A DNA stretch of 64,000 nt, taken from contig OX365945.1 of NCBI GenBank assembly GCA_947247005.1, forward strand, positions 34,216,551-34,280,550, given 5' to 3'. Numbering within the stretch: position 1 is the stretch's first letter; each line of letters starts with the position of its first letter. The position numbers and the translations under genes were made by a program. The notes beneath the pieces are model-generated. The model made no database searches. It was not told the DNA's origin and saw only the letters and a program-made list of their open reading frames with translations. Below are positions 27,201 through 42,200 of the stretch, piece by piece. This DNA is from Spisula solida (lineage: Eukaryota; Mollusca; Bivalvia; Venerida; Mactridae).

Positions 27201-30200
27201 TCAACTCAAAATAAACAAGTTTTATGTTCATAAGGGAGGTTACTCCGTGGTGTTTGTTGTATTAAAGCAAGGGAGGTAACTTTGATGTGTAAGGCTAAAT
27301 TAACAAGGGAGTTAACTCTGGTCTTGTTTTAATTTCAGACAAGAGAGATTAGAGCAACTTGCACAGAGATTTAGAAGAAAGGTGAGTCATTTCTTATGTC
27401 ATTGTATGTAATTATAGAAGTTTGATCAAACCTAAACTGTATAGTGCCATCACTTAGCAATGTGAATGACGAATGCATTAGACCAGTGGGATATTGCAGC
27501 CCTACCCAAAATGAGCAGTAACATTGTGACTACATGGCACCACGCCAGTTCTGGGTAGATATCGAGAAGTTCTGTTACAGTAGATTACATACCGAAGTCA
27601 TTGAAATGGTTTGCACAGCTAGCCAGTGTCACCATATTGTGACTGAGTACTCTCCATATGACTTAAATACTTTTGACCAGCGGATATCATATGCGGCCGA
27701 TCATTTTTGCCAAACAAGAGGCCTTCAACCACATTGTTTCCATATTTAACTCAGTTTGTATTGAATAAAATCCTTCATAGAAGATTAAATTGACCATAAC
27801 TTTGCCATTTCTTGAGATATTTTTGTCAAATAACTTTTATTTTGGATAGAAATCATAGCTCTTTCAGGATAGATAAATCCTGAATACTGACACCTCTGAA
27901 ACTTCCCAATGTTCTGTTTTAAACACACATACTATACATGTTTAGGCTGAGATAAGAGAGTCGTGGTTGATGGACATGTCACAGATTCTTGATGAGGAAA
28001 TGGTTTGTAATAGCGCCGCACAAGCCGAAGCAGCTATAAAAAAACACGAAGCTATCAGTGCCGAAATTCTTGCCAGGGTAAGCATTAACAACACTTATAC
28101 ATAGTTCGACAAAAATGGCCTGAGACATTAACATATTCTGTCGATTTCGTTTGGTGATTTGTTAATCAGCAGCTATTATTTTTAATAACATAAACATTCC
28201 AACGCGATGATAGAAATTTAATCAATCTCTGGTAAAATCTGTCAAACTATACTCAAATAAACAATCATAATAATAATCGGGAATATTGCATTTCCTTCAT
28301 GTATGTTCTAAAAGTGAATGTCTCCTTAAGGATGTAGCATCTATAACATGTTAATACTGAGCTGAAAATTCTATTGAACTAAGCATATCTATATGTGCGA
28401 AACCAGAGGAGGAATGCCAGAGGGAATAGGGGCAAACATCTAGTATAAGAATGTTGGAGCTTAGAGACCAGTGGGAATACCTCCCCCTTAGATAAATAGC
28501 TTGTCGGACCTTGTGATAAAAAATGCTTGTCAGACAACCCCTGAGAAAATTGCAAGTGAGGCCCCCTCTGACCACAACTCCTGCGTAATTAATCATTGAG
28601 GTATAGTTTTTTAGACAGCTTGAGACATGATGCAATAGGGTGTTTCATTTTTTGAACTTTTTCTCTGATCACCTAGATAATTAAACCAACTGTTCTTTAG
28701 TATAAACAACATTCCCAGACCAAATTTCAGCTTAATCCAAAAATGTCTTGATCCCCCCCTACCGAGTTGAAATTTTGACCCAAAGACGGCATGTAGGCAT
28801 TTTTACTCCGAAAAGGTTTCTTTAATAGCCAATGCCACCAACATTCTTTTGTTGTATTTGTGTAAGATTAATGATTTGTGGTTGTTTGAACCCATTTATG
28901 TCCATATTTTATAATATAAGGATCCAAATTATATACTGGACCAGTTCATTTCATAGCAAAAAGGGGTGTTTTTCTGAAAATTAGAGAAAATTTGAAATTA
29001 TCGAATATTCTCAATTTACAAACTTTAAGGGCCGAAATTAAGAACTGCTATGTTTTAAAACACTATAATATACTAATGTGATTTTACATGACTATAATTA
29101 AACAAAATTAACTATATACATGTACCGTAAATAAACGGCCATAAGTCGTAGGGTTGGCTAAAAAGTCGAGATTTATGTCAATACTGTACATACCCTTTCA
29201 TAAGTCGCCGGTAGATTTTTCATTTTTTTGTGAAAGCTGAATGTTTGTCCCCAGGATCAATGTGCATTCTTTTAGCATATATAATTACTAGTAGCTGAGA
29301 TAAATAATTGAATCCAATTCACGAATATTTTTGTTGTATTTACAAGTTATGTCTTAATGTTGGAACTTCAAGACGATATATACTGTTTATCAATCACTCC
29401 CCGTTCAGCAACATCATTCGTCATTTTAAGGTTTGTCACAACACCTCGCATTGTTGTGCTTTCGAATATTCTCCACTGATCAGGAACATTGTGACCTGGG
29501 CATCATTTATTACCATAACGTAAAAGAGAAACCACGACTCTGGTCCAATAAGCAGATCCATTGGATGATTCGCTGCTATGATACCAGTCAGAAAGTCAGA
29601 TTTTGTAAGTTTGAGGCCTCTGTGACTTTTAAGTTAAGAGCCATAACTTCCTTGACATCGGGTGCCACAGACTTGCAAAGCAAGAAGAGGAAGATCAAGG
29701 GTGTCTTAGAAGGAAAGTTATGCGTGCGATTGGAGCATCAACGGGTGTGTAGCCATCAGGTCCCATAACTCGAAGCCCAATCATGGTGGAATTGCATACA
29801 TACTGGCTTGAAGGAACCATGTCCATGGAAAGAGAACTTTATTGCATTATTTCTAGTTTGGTGTGAGAGGGCTCATGATTGCTATATTGGGCAGCATAGC
29901 AAGCTTCAATAACAATCTGACAGAGTGTAACACACTAGGAGCTTTAATTCCAATGGATCCCAAAGTGCCACAGACCGGTATCTTAAGCAAGCGGTCACCA
30001 AGGTACTTGTTTTAAAATAAGTTCGCATAGGTATCGGTGGTTGGTGGTTTCAACGTCAATTTGGGGTAGATGGGGCGCTTAAATGTCACTTGTATCTAGG
30101 CTCTTGAGTCTTGCTGGTGAGAGGGGGAGAAACATTCAGGCCTATTCTAATGGGTGAACATGTACCTGAGAGAACCTTTTTTAAATTGCTCAGACTCTGT

Positions 30201-33200
30201 TGGACATGTTAAGCATAGATACAATCCAATGATTTTCTCAAATCACACCTTATATATAATCGATTTGTGAATGGGTCAGTAACTCTAGATGTCTCCTTGA
30301 CAGTTTTACAAATATCAAATATACAAGTTGTGGACCAATATAATCAGAATGTCTAAATTGACTGAATTGAAATGGAAAATACAGAGTTTCCAAAATGAAA
30401 CACTCAGCCCTAAGGCATGCTTTGTAGCTACAGAGCATGAAACCAACGATGACCTAAATATTGAAATAAGTGGAGTTTATCATAAATACTTCTTGGAAAA
30501 CCACGGAAATGTGAAGATTCGGGTCCTTGAAGGTTGTATGAGAAACATGTTATAATTCGTTGAATGCACTAGCTTGACGCTTGGGTCAATTATTCTGTAA
30601 GCACTGGCTTTGGGATTTTCTCTTTGGTCGCTGTCCATATATGTAGGTGGTACTGTCATGATGCTATATGAATAGAAAGTCGCATTTATGTGCCTGTCAC
30701 TCAACTCATCACTCAATCTATCCCCCCTGTCCATTTTTTGTTATCATTTATAATAACAGTATATGTATACTGTTATAGAAAGCATGAGTGCATCATTGCC
30801 TTCCAAGTTTTAAGAAACGTTCTATTATTATTTATATGGTTGATTTTGTATAAATGAAATTAGTTCATCATAAAGTATTCAAAAGCATGACAGTTCTGAC
30901 CAGAATTAGATGACTTTTTATAAGAGCAGGGTGATTTGGACCTGGAATGTTTGCTAAGGGAAAAACTTCAAAAATTTCTAATTTTCTCTAATTTTCAGAA
31001 AATCACCACTTTTTGCTATAGAATGAACTGATCCAGTATATAATTTGGACCATTCTTTTGTAAAATATGGACAGAAATGGGTTTAAACAACCTCAATCCA
31101 TTCATCTTACACAATTACAACAATATGATATTGGTGGAATTAGCTATAAAAGAAACCTTGATGGAGTGAAAAATGTCTACATGCAGTCTTTGGGTCAGAA
31201 TTTCAACTCGGTAGGGGGGGATCAAGACATTGATATATTGAGCTGAAATTTGGTTTGGGAATATTGTTTATACTAGAGAACAGTTGGTTTAATTATCTAG
31301 GCAATCAAAGAAAAAGTTCAAAAAATGAAACACCCTATGATGCAAGTTTTACCAAACATCCAAACTAAAGCAAACTGCGATGTCACTCAAAATCAGTATG
31401 TTAAATAATGTAGATGTTTGTTTGTATATAGTTTCATGTATTGATGATGTTAAACATGAATGTGTTTTACAGAAAGATAGATACAAGGCATTGAATACAT
31501 TGGCTGTGGAGCTTGTACAGGGAAATTACTATCAGAAGGAAGCAGTTCAAAGAAAGCAAGTTAACTTTTATCGTTTAATACTGATATTTAAAACATGTTT
31601 CACATCCAATGTTCCTGTTAAAAATCTTCAGTCACATTATGGATTTTTACAATGGTCTGTTCAATATTACATCTTAGATACAAACATTACTTGATTGACC
31701 TTTGATAAGTTTTATAAGATTTGAATCACTCACGTTAATTGATGCATGCTGTATACTAACCATATAAGAAATTAATGTATGAACTGGTCAGGATCACAGA
31801 ATGTATTTATGCATCACCTTAGTAGGATACTTACGTGTATCGGCTAAAAAAGAAAATGAAGGTATTTGTAATCTCTTAGAAAAAATGGATCATTCTTCAA
31901 TTTATGGTAAATATGCGCCATACAAATGATTCGGTCAAAATATATTAGGTTTTTCACAAAATTAATATGCTTTGTGAATACGGCTCTGTTTTATTAATCT
32001 GTTGTAGGACTTAAAGTTTTTCTGCTTGTTAGTCCCCTACTGGTTTTTGACCGGAGGGGACTATAGGTTTGCCCTCCGTCCGTCCGTCAAACAATCTGGA
32101 TCCTGACATAACTCTAACAGTTTCCAAGCTAGGTTTATGAAACTTGGTATGTGGATAGGGGGCAATAAGGGGATTATGCACATTTAGAAATATTTTGCTT
32201 CTGACAAAAATTGTGGTTGCTATGGCAACAGAAAGAGTGAAAATATGCCCAAATCTGGATCCTGCCATAACTCAAACAGTTTCCAAGCTAGGTTTATGGA
32301 ACTTATCTGTGGATAGGGGCCAATAAGGGGATTATGCAAGTCTAAAATTATTTTGATTCTGACACAAATTGTGGTTGCTATGGCAACAGAAACATTGAAA
32401 ATGGCCTCAAACCGGTTGGGGACTTCTGTATTGCTTGCAATTCTTAATTGCTTGTTATGTATGCTATTGAAATATGACATGTTTGATTCTCCTGTCCAGT
32501 CAGGTAAAGAATAAAGTGACTCCAGGGTCGGGTCCACTATTACGGTGAAAAAACAATTATAAAGGCGTATACAAACAGCTATAATTTCAATGCTAAACTA
32601 ACATACTATATTTGCTCTACCTGTACAGACAATGGTTGTAATCTTTTGTTTACACATAAACAGCAACGTCACACTCACAATATCCTTACTGAACTGTAAC
32701 ATACTGTATTAGCTCTATCTGTACAGACAATGGTTGTAATCTTTTGTTTACACATAAACAGCAACGTCACTCTCACAATATCCTTACTGGACTGTAACAT
32801 ACTGTATTAGCTCTACCTGTCCAGACAATGGTTGTTATTATATCCTAACTGGACTGTATATTGTTTCAGGGATGAGTATATACGAATAAAATGGCAGGAA
32901 TTGTTAGATAAGTTAGAAAAGAGAAAGTTGACATTGGCTGGCTTCAGCAATATGATGGAGATGTTACGTGAGATTGAAACCATACAGGAAGAACTACGAG
33001 AAGTTGAGGTACGTATTACACATATATTGCTTGTACATAACCACAGTTTGTGTAGTGGACAGAAAGCTTGCTGGTTAAGGGATATTATCTCCTTGAAAAG
33101 ATTGGATTCGCCTACTGGTGCTTGATCATTTATTACATAAAAATGCAAGTGTCTGGCTATCGTGACCAATCAATGGCATGAAAACACACATCATCAGTAA

Positions 33201-36200
33201 TTTACCCAGGGGTGGTGGTGGGATCCAATACTACGATGGACAGGTCTTTTTTGACATTGACCAGGATCATGTGTAGAGAAGTTAGATGCTTGTAGAGGAA
33301 GTTACTACTGGGTGATAATTCCAGGAAAACTGGTTAGGTCAACTAACTGATGTGAAGATGAGCTAGATATAGCACTCAAAACAATGTTATTGTGATAACT
33401 AACAATGGCACTAAAAAAAACAGTTTAAATGAGACATATTTCTTGATTTAACAAAATATGTACGATGCTGTTTACTAAGTCTTGAGAGGTTTCAGCGCGT
33501 AATGACTTGGCAAATAAATATGGGCGTTAAGAGTAGGTCTACATTGTGTTCATCAAGTCAACTTGATCTTTAAATTAAGTAAGTTACAACAAAACCCTCG
33601 AGATCCACAAGAGCAAATCATCCTTCGTATTTCATATACTAATGATCCCTTACAGCTTTGAAAGGGTTAAACGTATGTTTCAGTACAGCATTTAAGCCTA
33701 GTTTCCGCTGAGGAATTTCACATAGGCAATGTTCTCCTGATTTCTTCCAATACCACCCAATTCATCACAATTCCTTCCGATATCTTTAACTGTCTCATGA
33801 CTTCTCCGAAGCTTCCCCTAGACCACAAGGAACCTGTTCCTGATGTCCTGATAGCTCATTAATTTCAATCGGGAATACATCGCTGAGGCAAAAAAATCTC
33901 AGTGGGCCCTAGGCTTAACTTTGGGAACCTGATAAATGATGTTTATATATTTTACTTACTATTAAACAGAATAAACTGAAGATAGAAGATTGCGGGAAAC
34001 ACTTACAAGCTGTTGAAGACTACATACAACAACATAGTCTCCAGGAGTCACAGTTACACTCAAAGGCTAAACGTGTACGCAACCTGAATCGCCGTTCTAA
34101 AGATTACTCGGACCCTACACATCATGAAATGAAAGTTCTGGAACAACGATTAGATGATCTGAATGCAGAACTAGAAAAGTAAGCTATTTGTTACTGGGTG
34201 GTCATGGTTACCTCTTGTCATAGTGTTTATACAATATTATAATAATATATATTAGGTTGATACAAGTTCTATGACATGATATTAATCACTCTGGCTCTTA
34301 CGAGACACTAAAACAATGAATCCAATGTTTTTACATCATTGGGTACATGCTGGCGGTTTAGAGGTAAGGAATTTCGTCATTAATAAGTGACTCTAAAGCT
34401 GTTTACTACCACAGATTCTGGTACTATGACATGTAAACATTGTTGGATCCCATGTTCGCTCAAGTACGCTTCGCTGTTATGATTTCAGAGACCTTTCTGG
34501 AATCTCAAGCATCTGATTAATTGTCTCTGAACTCAGTTTCAGAATTGACCAATCAGAAAACTGTATTAAGAATCTGTGTTCAAGACTCTTGTTGCCTGTG
34601 CACTTTACTGCATGATGAAATTACACTCAGATTATGAGAATATCATTTATGTTGCATTTGTTATTTCAGATGTAACAATTTAAGCAGTAAACGCAAGAAG
34701 AACCTTGGAGTAGCCAAATCATACTACCAGTTTTTACAGGATTCTGAAGAGGAGGAACGTTGGGTGCTGGAGAAGATAGGTTTGATTAAAGAGGCAGATG
34801 TTGGCAAGGATCTTAATACAGCTTGTGTATTACTGAAAAGACATGAGGCAAGTTTTAATACTGTCTATGATGAAAACACTTCACGCTTCCTTCTTCTTTG
34901 ATGAGTGTTATATTATTTTGCACAATCATTTTGGTTGGTAGACCAAATGGTTTCCATTCAATAAATTAATTACACTTGATCCTATAACCCTGAAACTTTA
35001 TCTGGATATAAGTCAGCTATAGTAGATGGCCCATACTGATATTGAGGCTAGTAGGTCAAGGTCAACATGACCTTTAACGTTACTGACTATTGGGCTGCCT
35101 TGATTTAAAGCGATTTTGAGAAAAATTAACATAAGTTTATTTGGTATTACACATTTTACATACTTATATAGCCAATATACTAAACAAGACATTTACGATA
35201 GTTAGTTGTATGAATTAACTAATCAACATTTAAAAAAAACCAACAGGTATTAAAAATGTTTTTTCTTCGTCTATAGCAAATAGAAGCTGAGATGTCTGGC
35301 CGGTTCCCAGTTTGTGAACAAGTGTGTGGTAAGGGACAAGATCTGGTTAATCAAGGGCACAGTGCAAGATCAGAAATTGGTTCCCGGATCAAATCCTTAA
35401 TGGATAAATGGAAACAGCTGAAGGAAATGGCTGCTGTCCGAAGAACAAAACTGGAAGATGGTATTGAAGCACATCAGGTTAGAACAAATTTCAGTTATAC
35501 AGAAATATGAAAACAACTATGTTATGTTATGTTCTTCAAAATTAAGGCCACTACTCATCATTTTGAGAGGGAACCATCCTGATATGAACATACATGCCAT
35601 GTTTTACTTGCAAATCGATACAACGCATGCTTCATAAAGTAATGTAAACTAATATTTGTAATCATTTCATAATGTAAACAAATAATGTCAGGTTCCAGTA
35701 TGTCAAAGAAATGGGTGAGATTTCATCAATTTGCCTGTACATGTGTGTGAGTAGTCTTAAAAGCAGGAGACTCATGCATGATGCAGGAGATCAGGCATGT
35801 ATGTATGTAACTGGAATATTTGATAGATCGACGAACACTTGTTAGGAATCTAAATAGTATCTCACTTGTGGTTAGCTGCTTCTAGAGTTTGTAGTCAAAA
35901 CATATGAGCAAGTTTGATTATTGTAATGAATTTTCTAGGAACCCAAAGTGTTTCTCCTGAAAAAATAGGTTTTAATTGTTCTTTGCCAAAAGTTTCAATA
36001 AATTTTAGCAGAACCCTTAATATTGTTTCTAGTCCGCAAGATTAAGACAATGAACAGGGCACTTGTCACCTGAATAATATGTTTCATTGCCTATTCCACT
36101 GTGGTCATGTACTCCACATGATGTAGTTCAGCTGTGATCATGTTCTCCATATGTGGAGAAGCTGTGGTCATGTTCTCCACATGTTGAGAAGCTGCGGTTA

Positions 36201-39200
36201 TGTACACCACATGTGGAGAAGCTGCGGTTATGTTCTCCACATGTGGAGAAGCTACTGTTATGTACTCCACTTGGGGAAAAGTTGTAAGTTGCTTGTGGAG
36301 AACAAGTTAGTACTGGATGATCATTTATTCAAGGAAAACTGGTCAGATCACTGACAGCTAATATTGTATAACTAGAAACTTGTTGAAAAAGGATAATATT
36401 AAGTCAGACAGGGAAGGCAGCACTCAACTGAACCAGCCGAGCACAGAAAACATAAAAAACATACAAGGCACGATGCCCAACTTAACCTGCCGAGCACAGA
36501 AAACATAAGAAACATACAAGGCACAAAGCCCAACTGATCCAGCTGAGCACAGAAAACTTAAAAAACATACAAGGCACAATGCCAAACTGATCCAGCCGAG
36601 CACAGAAAACATAAAAAACATACAAGGCACGATGCCCAACTTAACCTGCCGAGCACAGAAAACTTAAAAAACATACAAGGCACAATGCCCAACTGAACTA
36701 GTAAATAACACTATAAGAACAAACTATATATTATATTTACAGTACTACACTGATGCTAACGAGGCAGAATCGTGGATGAAGGAGAAGATGCCACTTGTTA
36801 CCAGTGATGATTACGGTAAAGATGAGGGTAGTGCACAGACATTGTTATCTCGTCATAACCGTCTAGAAGGCGAAATCAAGGCATTCGGCAGTGAGATTAA
36901 AAGATTGGATGAGCTGGCACAGTTAATGACAAAAGCTGCCAGTGAACATAATGTAAGTACAATAAATCAGTATTTCAAACAGTTTGCATCCATAGTGGGA
37001 TTCAAACACATTCCAAATGGGGACACTGTCTTACAAAGCAAAAGTTTTGTACATCTCGTGAGTACGCTATAACAATGAAATGTAATCTCCAGTTGACATG
37101 AGAATATGTAACCATGCATTAATTGTCTTATTACAAATTTATGACCCAAAAAATTGCATTTTAACCTAAATTCACGAACTTTATTATTGGCCATGAAAAT
37201 CTTACAATATTACAGACTTACTAATCTTCCCAACAATACTGAAGCATTCTTGTTTGTTTTCAGATTAAAATTGATAAATTCAAGCCAGCTGAGAATGGTG
37301 ATGTGTCGGATGAGGATATATACGAAGAACAAGTAGTGGAACGACCGTATGAAGTGGAAACAGAGGAGGTATAACATTATAGTTCATCTAACAGAGTCAG
37401 GCCTCAATAAATCCTCTCGTCCGCTCGTCCTGCACAATATTTTCTTTCTTTATTTATATAGCAGGACAAGTAAGATTTTGAAGTTTTCTTCTTTGTCTAT
37501 ATTGCAGGGCGAGTGCTTTTAACAATTTTTGTTGAGACCTGAAAGTCAACATCAAACTCTTCCTTGTACTGTTAACTGACCCTCTACTCTAAACTTACCT
37601 TTGTACTGTTACAAATTGTCCAGTGCACTAAGTACCATCATACCTCAGATTCACAGAAGGAGTAAAATCCAAAACTTATTTGTTGAAAAAATATCTGACT
37701 GACTGATTGATTGATTTAATACATGTACTGTTAACTATAATCCTTGACTCCATGCCCTTAAATGAATTGAATAAGTGTAGTGCCATGTGCAACATTTTAG
37801 GACAAATATGAGGAATTATCTCCCTTGATACGATGTCTTGTTTACTGTTAAGTCCATTTCAAAGATTGGATTGTCTCCCTTTTATAATATAATTATAAAA
37901 TGATAGGTGGTGTACATGGCAATTAGAGGCTTGAATTGACATATTGTACCGATGTATTTACTTGAATGACATTAATCCTTTTGTGGTTTAGCAGAGGAAC
38001 AGATAAGGTTTTAGACAGTTGGGTATTTTACCCCCAAGTTTCAATTTTATTTGGGTTTTGACAAATTTTAATTAGGTATTTAATAAAACTAATTGGGTAA
38101 TTGGTTTTTTATGTACTATTTTTATGCCCCCGTATCGATAGATCGGGAGGCATATAGTGATTCACCTGTCTGTCCGTCCGTTCGTCCGTCCGTCCTGGTT
38201 AACCCAAATTGACCGTTTCTTCTAGCATCATTATGGCTTGCTACAAAGCTTCCAAACTTGCATGGATGTTGTATATGAACACTCTCCACACACCTGTATC
38301 ACCTAACCCCATTTTGACCTTCACCTTGACCTAATTTTGGACTTATTTATAGACAAGGCTTCCACAGGGGGCATAAGCGTTTATTGAACGCAGTCTTGTT
38401 CACTATAACATCATTTTCTATTTGCTTTTTCTTACCCCCTCCTCTCAAAATCTATTGGGTTTTTAAGAAAATTAGTTGGGTAATTAACCCAATACGCAGC
38501 TTATCTGTAGCTCTGGGGTTAGTTATAGTATACTGGTAAGGATGTTTTAACTTGTTAAAATAACAATCCTGATAGTACATTGGATAATCACAGAATTAGA
38601 TTCCGTGGTGATTTTGTAAGATCAATGGATAAGCACAGAATTAGATTCTATGGTGATTTCATAAGATCGATGGATAAGCACAGAATTAGATTCTATGGTA
38701 ATTTCATAAGACCAATGGATAAGCACAGAATTAGATTCTATGGTGATTTCATAAGACCGATGGATAAGCACAGAATAAAATTCTATGGTGATTTCATAAG
38801 ATCAATGGATAAGCACAGAATTAGATTCTATGGTGATTTCATAAGATCAATGGATAAGCACAGAATTAGATTCTATGGTGATTTCATAAGATCGATGGAT
38901 TAGCACAGAATTAGATTCTATGGTGATTTCATAAGATCGATGGATTAGCACTGAGTTAGATTCTATGGTGATTTCATAAGATCAATGGATAAGCACAGAA
39001 TTTTATTCTATGGTGATTTCATAAGATCGATGGATAAGCACAGAATTAGATTCTATGGTGATTTCGTAATATCATTGGATAATCACAGAATTAGATTCCA
39101 TGGTGATTTTGTAAGATCTAGGTAAATAACATTGTCCGACTTTGCAGTTCATTCTACTGAATTTGCTCAAAATTTGGAACCTGTTTCGTCCTAGATGAAT

Positions 39201-42200
39201 ATGTCTGTAGCTTGCGGGTATTGACACTATTCTGGGCATTTCATAGACGATCAGTGAAAGCTTGTAGAAATGGTTGTATAACACATCCTTCACATGTAAT
39301 ATTTCAGATTCGTGAAGTTGAAGTGTTACAAGATGTCGTTGAAACCAGAAAGATACCACAAGTACGGGCGACCTATACATACAGAGGACAAGGCATGGTT
39401 ATAGAAAAAGGGGAGGTAAGCTGGACTGATTGAAACTTATTTCTGCTGGTTTTCTATACATTTATATTTTGGCCAAAACAAAATAATAGTGTGGGTCTGG
39501 GAATACTACTTAACCTATTTTGTTCCCCTACCCAAAATTATTTTATTGCATTTTGTTCAAAGTCGCTGCACATTTCCAAGTACAAAAGTTACATTGTTTT
39601 TATTCTTGGGCATCTACTGATGCAGGAGGCATATAGTGATTGTCCTGTTCAATTGAAAATGTTAACTATAACTTTCAAGTTGCTGAATCTCAAATATTTT
39701 TGAAGTCCATCAAGGCATTGCTTTCAAACTTGGCATGCCTGTTTAACATCATAAACACCTTAGATTTTCAAAGCCACGTAACACTATCCAACACTTTAAC
39801 AGAATTATGACAACTGATTGACTTAGCTAGTTATTATGGACAATTAAGGCTTCCACATTGGCATAAGCATTTATTGAACGCAGTCTTGTTTTCTTCAGCA
39901 TGTTACTCAACCACAATATAAATTAGTTTTGGCCTTATATAGTTCGCCGGAGATAACTCCAGACTTATCAATATACAAACAAAGCACAATATAAACAATG
40001 CACGGTTGACTGAACGCTTGTTATCAATGTAGATTTAAAGAGTATATCATTAAAAGTGAATATGCCAAGATTTAACAAAATTGAACATCGAAGATGCATT
40101 TAATTTTTTTATTATTTTTAATATTTTTAATATCTGTGGCAAACTATACATCTGAATTGCATTTCATGAACACAAATGATAAGAACAAGATGCTACAAAG
40201 CACTATTTTATTACCATGATATCTGTATTATCATATATATATGCAGTTATACAAATGAATGTATAAATACGGCTTCATAATGAGCATTTTTAGGAATAAA
40301 ATCAGACTTAAATGTTCCTCAGAATCTTGTGGGCTGAAATATTATTCAAATGAAATAAAGATGTTGCATAGTATGTTTCTTTTTATCCACATTTTCCATT
40401 GAGGAAAGCTGTCAGACCTGATTCCACATTTTCCATTGAGGAAAGCTGTCAGACCTAATTCCACATTTTCCATTGAGGAAAGCTGTCAGACCTGATTCTA
40501 CATTTTCCATTGAGGAAAGCTGTCAGACCTGATTCCACATTTTCCATTAAGGAAAGCTGTCAGACCTGATTCCACATTTTCCATTGAGGAAAGCTGTCAG
40601 ACCTGATTCCACATTTTTTTGATTGAGGAAAGCTGTCAGACCTGATAGGGATTTGTTTCCATATTTTCCATTGAGGAAAGCTGTCAGAACTGATTATACA
40701 GATATTTCATGTCTGTTTGGCTAACAGTCAAAACTATTGTCCCGATGTATTGGGAAGACTTTGAACTGTTGCACGATCCTGATTGGCCGACGGCAACAGT
40801 TCAAAATGTCTTCCCCGATACCAAGGGACAATAGTTTTGACTTTTAACCAAAAACAGACTTGAAATAACTGTTTTATTACCTAATACTCTATATAACTAT
40901 ACAGTAAAATTATACTAATAAACAAACAAAAAGGATATTTTTAGGAAAGATGTCGAAGCAGACAATTCAAGACTGTCATTATCCCAATGAGTTTATTGTC
41001 AAACAAATAAAATCGGCATGTAGTAAACAAAATAGAGTCATAACATTGTTCAAGAGTTATTTACATTTTGTTTTGGGTACGAAAAAGTATGAGTACGACA
41101 GTGTACTAACTAACATTTTTTTCACGTTTCGCAGTTATTGAATTGTATATCTTTGTTGAATGTAAGAATCTAAAAGGTTTTCCTTGTCCAACAAGTACTC
41201 CCATCGTGTGATCAGTTATATAATTTTTGATAAGAATTAAAACAATTTCCACCGCTGTTGTTTACTCAAGCGCTCGTGGACAAATTACGTCATCTAGTTT
41301 TGTGTAAAGTTTGGCAGCATGTACGCCGTTATCCGGGAAACATTACCTATGTTAAATACCATAAAAGTCTTAATAGACGCCCCTGCCCTAATAAACGTCA
41401 CCCCACCTATTTTTGTAAAAATCTTCCTACCTGAACACAAGAGTTAATCCAATCATCCAATCCATTACAATTTGATAAAACACAATTTAAACACAGTGTA
41501 ATTTAAAACTTAAAAGTAATGGTATGTAACTATACAACAACGTTTACGATGCTCCATCGCTAATACACAGTGATTTAAACTTGATGTACTGATTTAACCT
41601 TGTGTAAGTTTACATGCGGTGTGTAAATATCGATCGATAACGTCACCGACTGTCGAGACCCGTCCGAGGTCACGTAGGCCATATACTGATGCTGTAAAGA
41701 CCTTAAAAAAATGCGTAGCTTGATTTAACCTGTTTTTGCCGATTTCTGGATTGAGGATAAACTTACCTCAATTAACACCCCCCTTTTACAAAATGTTACG
41801 CCCCCAGGGGCATTTATTAAGACTTTTACGGTAGACACAATTTACTAAAAATGTGAGATGGGTTTGTAACCCTGCGATCTGGGTTCGATTCCCGGTTACG
41901 TCAGGTCATATTATCCTTCCAAATAATATTTGACATCAATGTCAATTTTCCTTCACTTGCGGAGAAGTTACTAGTTTCTGGTAAGAAAGTTCTCAGTTTA
42001 GAATACATTCCAGGAAAACAGGTTAGATGAATCTGAAGTTGTGAATAACTGAAAAATTCTTAAAAAAATGTTAAACCAAAATAACAAAACAAATAAACAA
42101 ATAAACAGAAGCACTACATTCATTGACTTGTTCAAAATCAGTCATAAAATTCTCGACAAAATGTTCGTAATTACAACTAAAATACTATCATCATAATTAT

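Larger units (their letters stand above)
31556..32869. other. Intron 10 (GC-AG)
   Basis: Starts gcaagt, ends ttgtttcag. Contains repeat family A copy 1 and the 98-bp duplication. Confidence 0.78.

Noticed and set aside
29308..30734. Short open frames inside the 2.7-kb transposon as separate genes
   Set aside because: They change frame and strand, show no recognisable content, and overlap the decayed minus-strand gene.
31556..31564. GT donor gttaac for exon J
   Set aside because: It adds three bases and leaves phase 0, whereas exon K needs phase 2; the reading frame would be lost.
34848..34857. GT donor gtttta for exon M
   Set aside because: It puts exon N into a frame with an immediate stop and breaks the 106-residue period.
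38580..38903. 107-codon repeat frame at the 45-bp array as an extra spectrin exon
   Set aside because: No acceptor or donor at its edges, and exons P and Q already join in phase without it.
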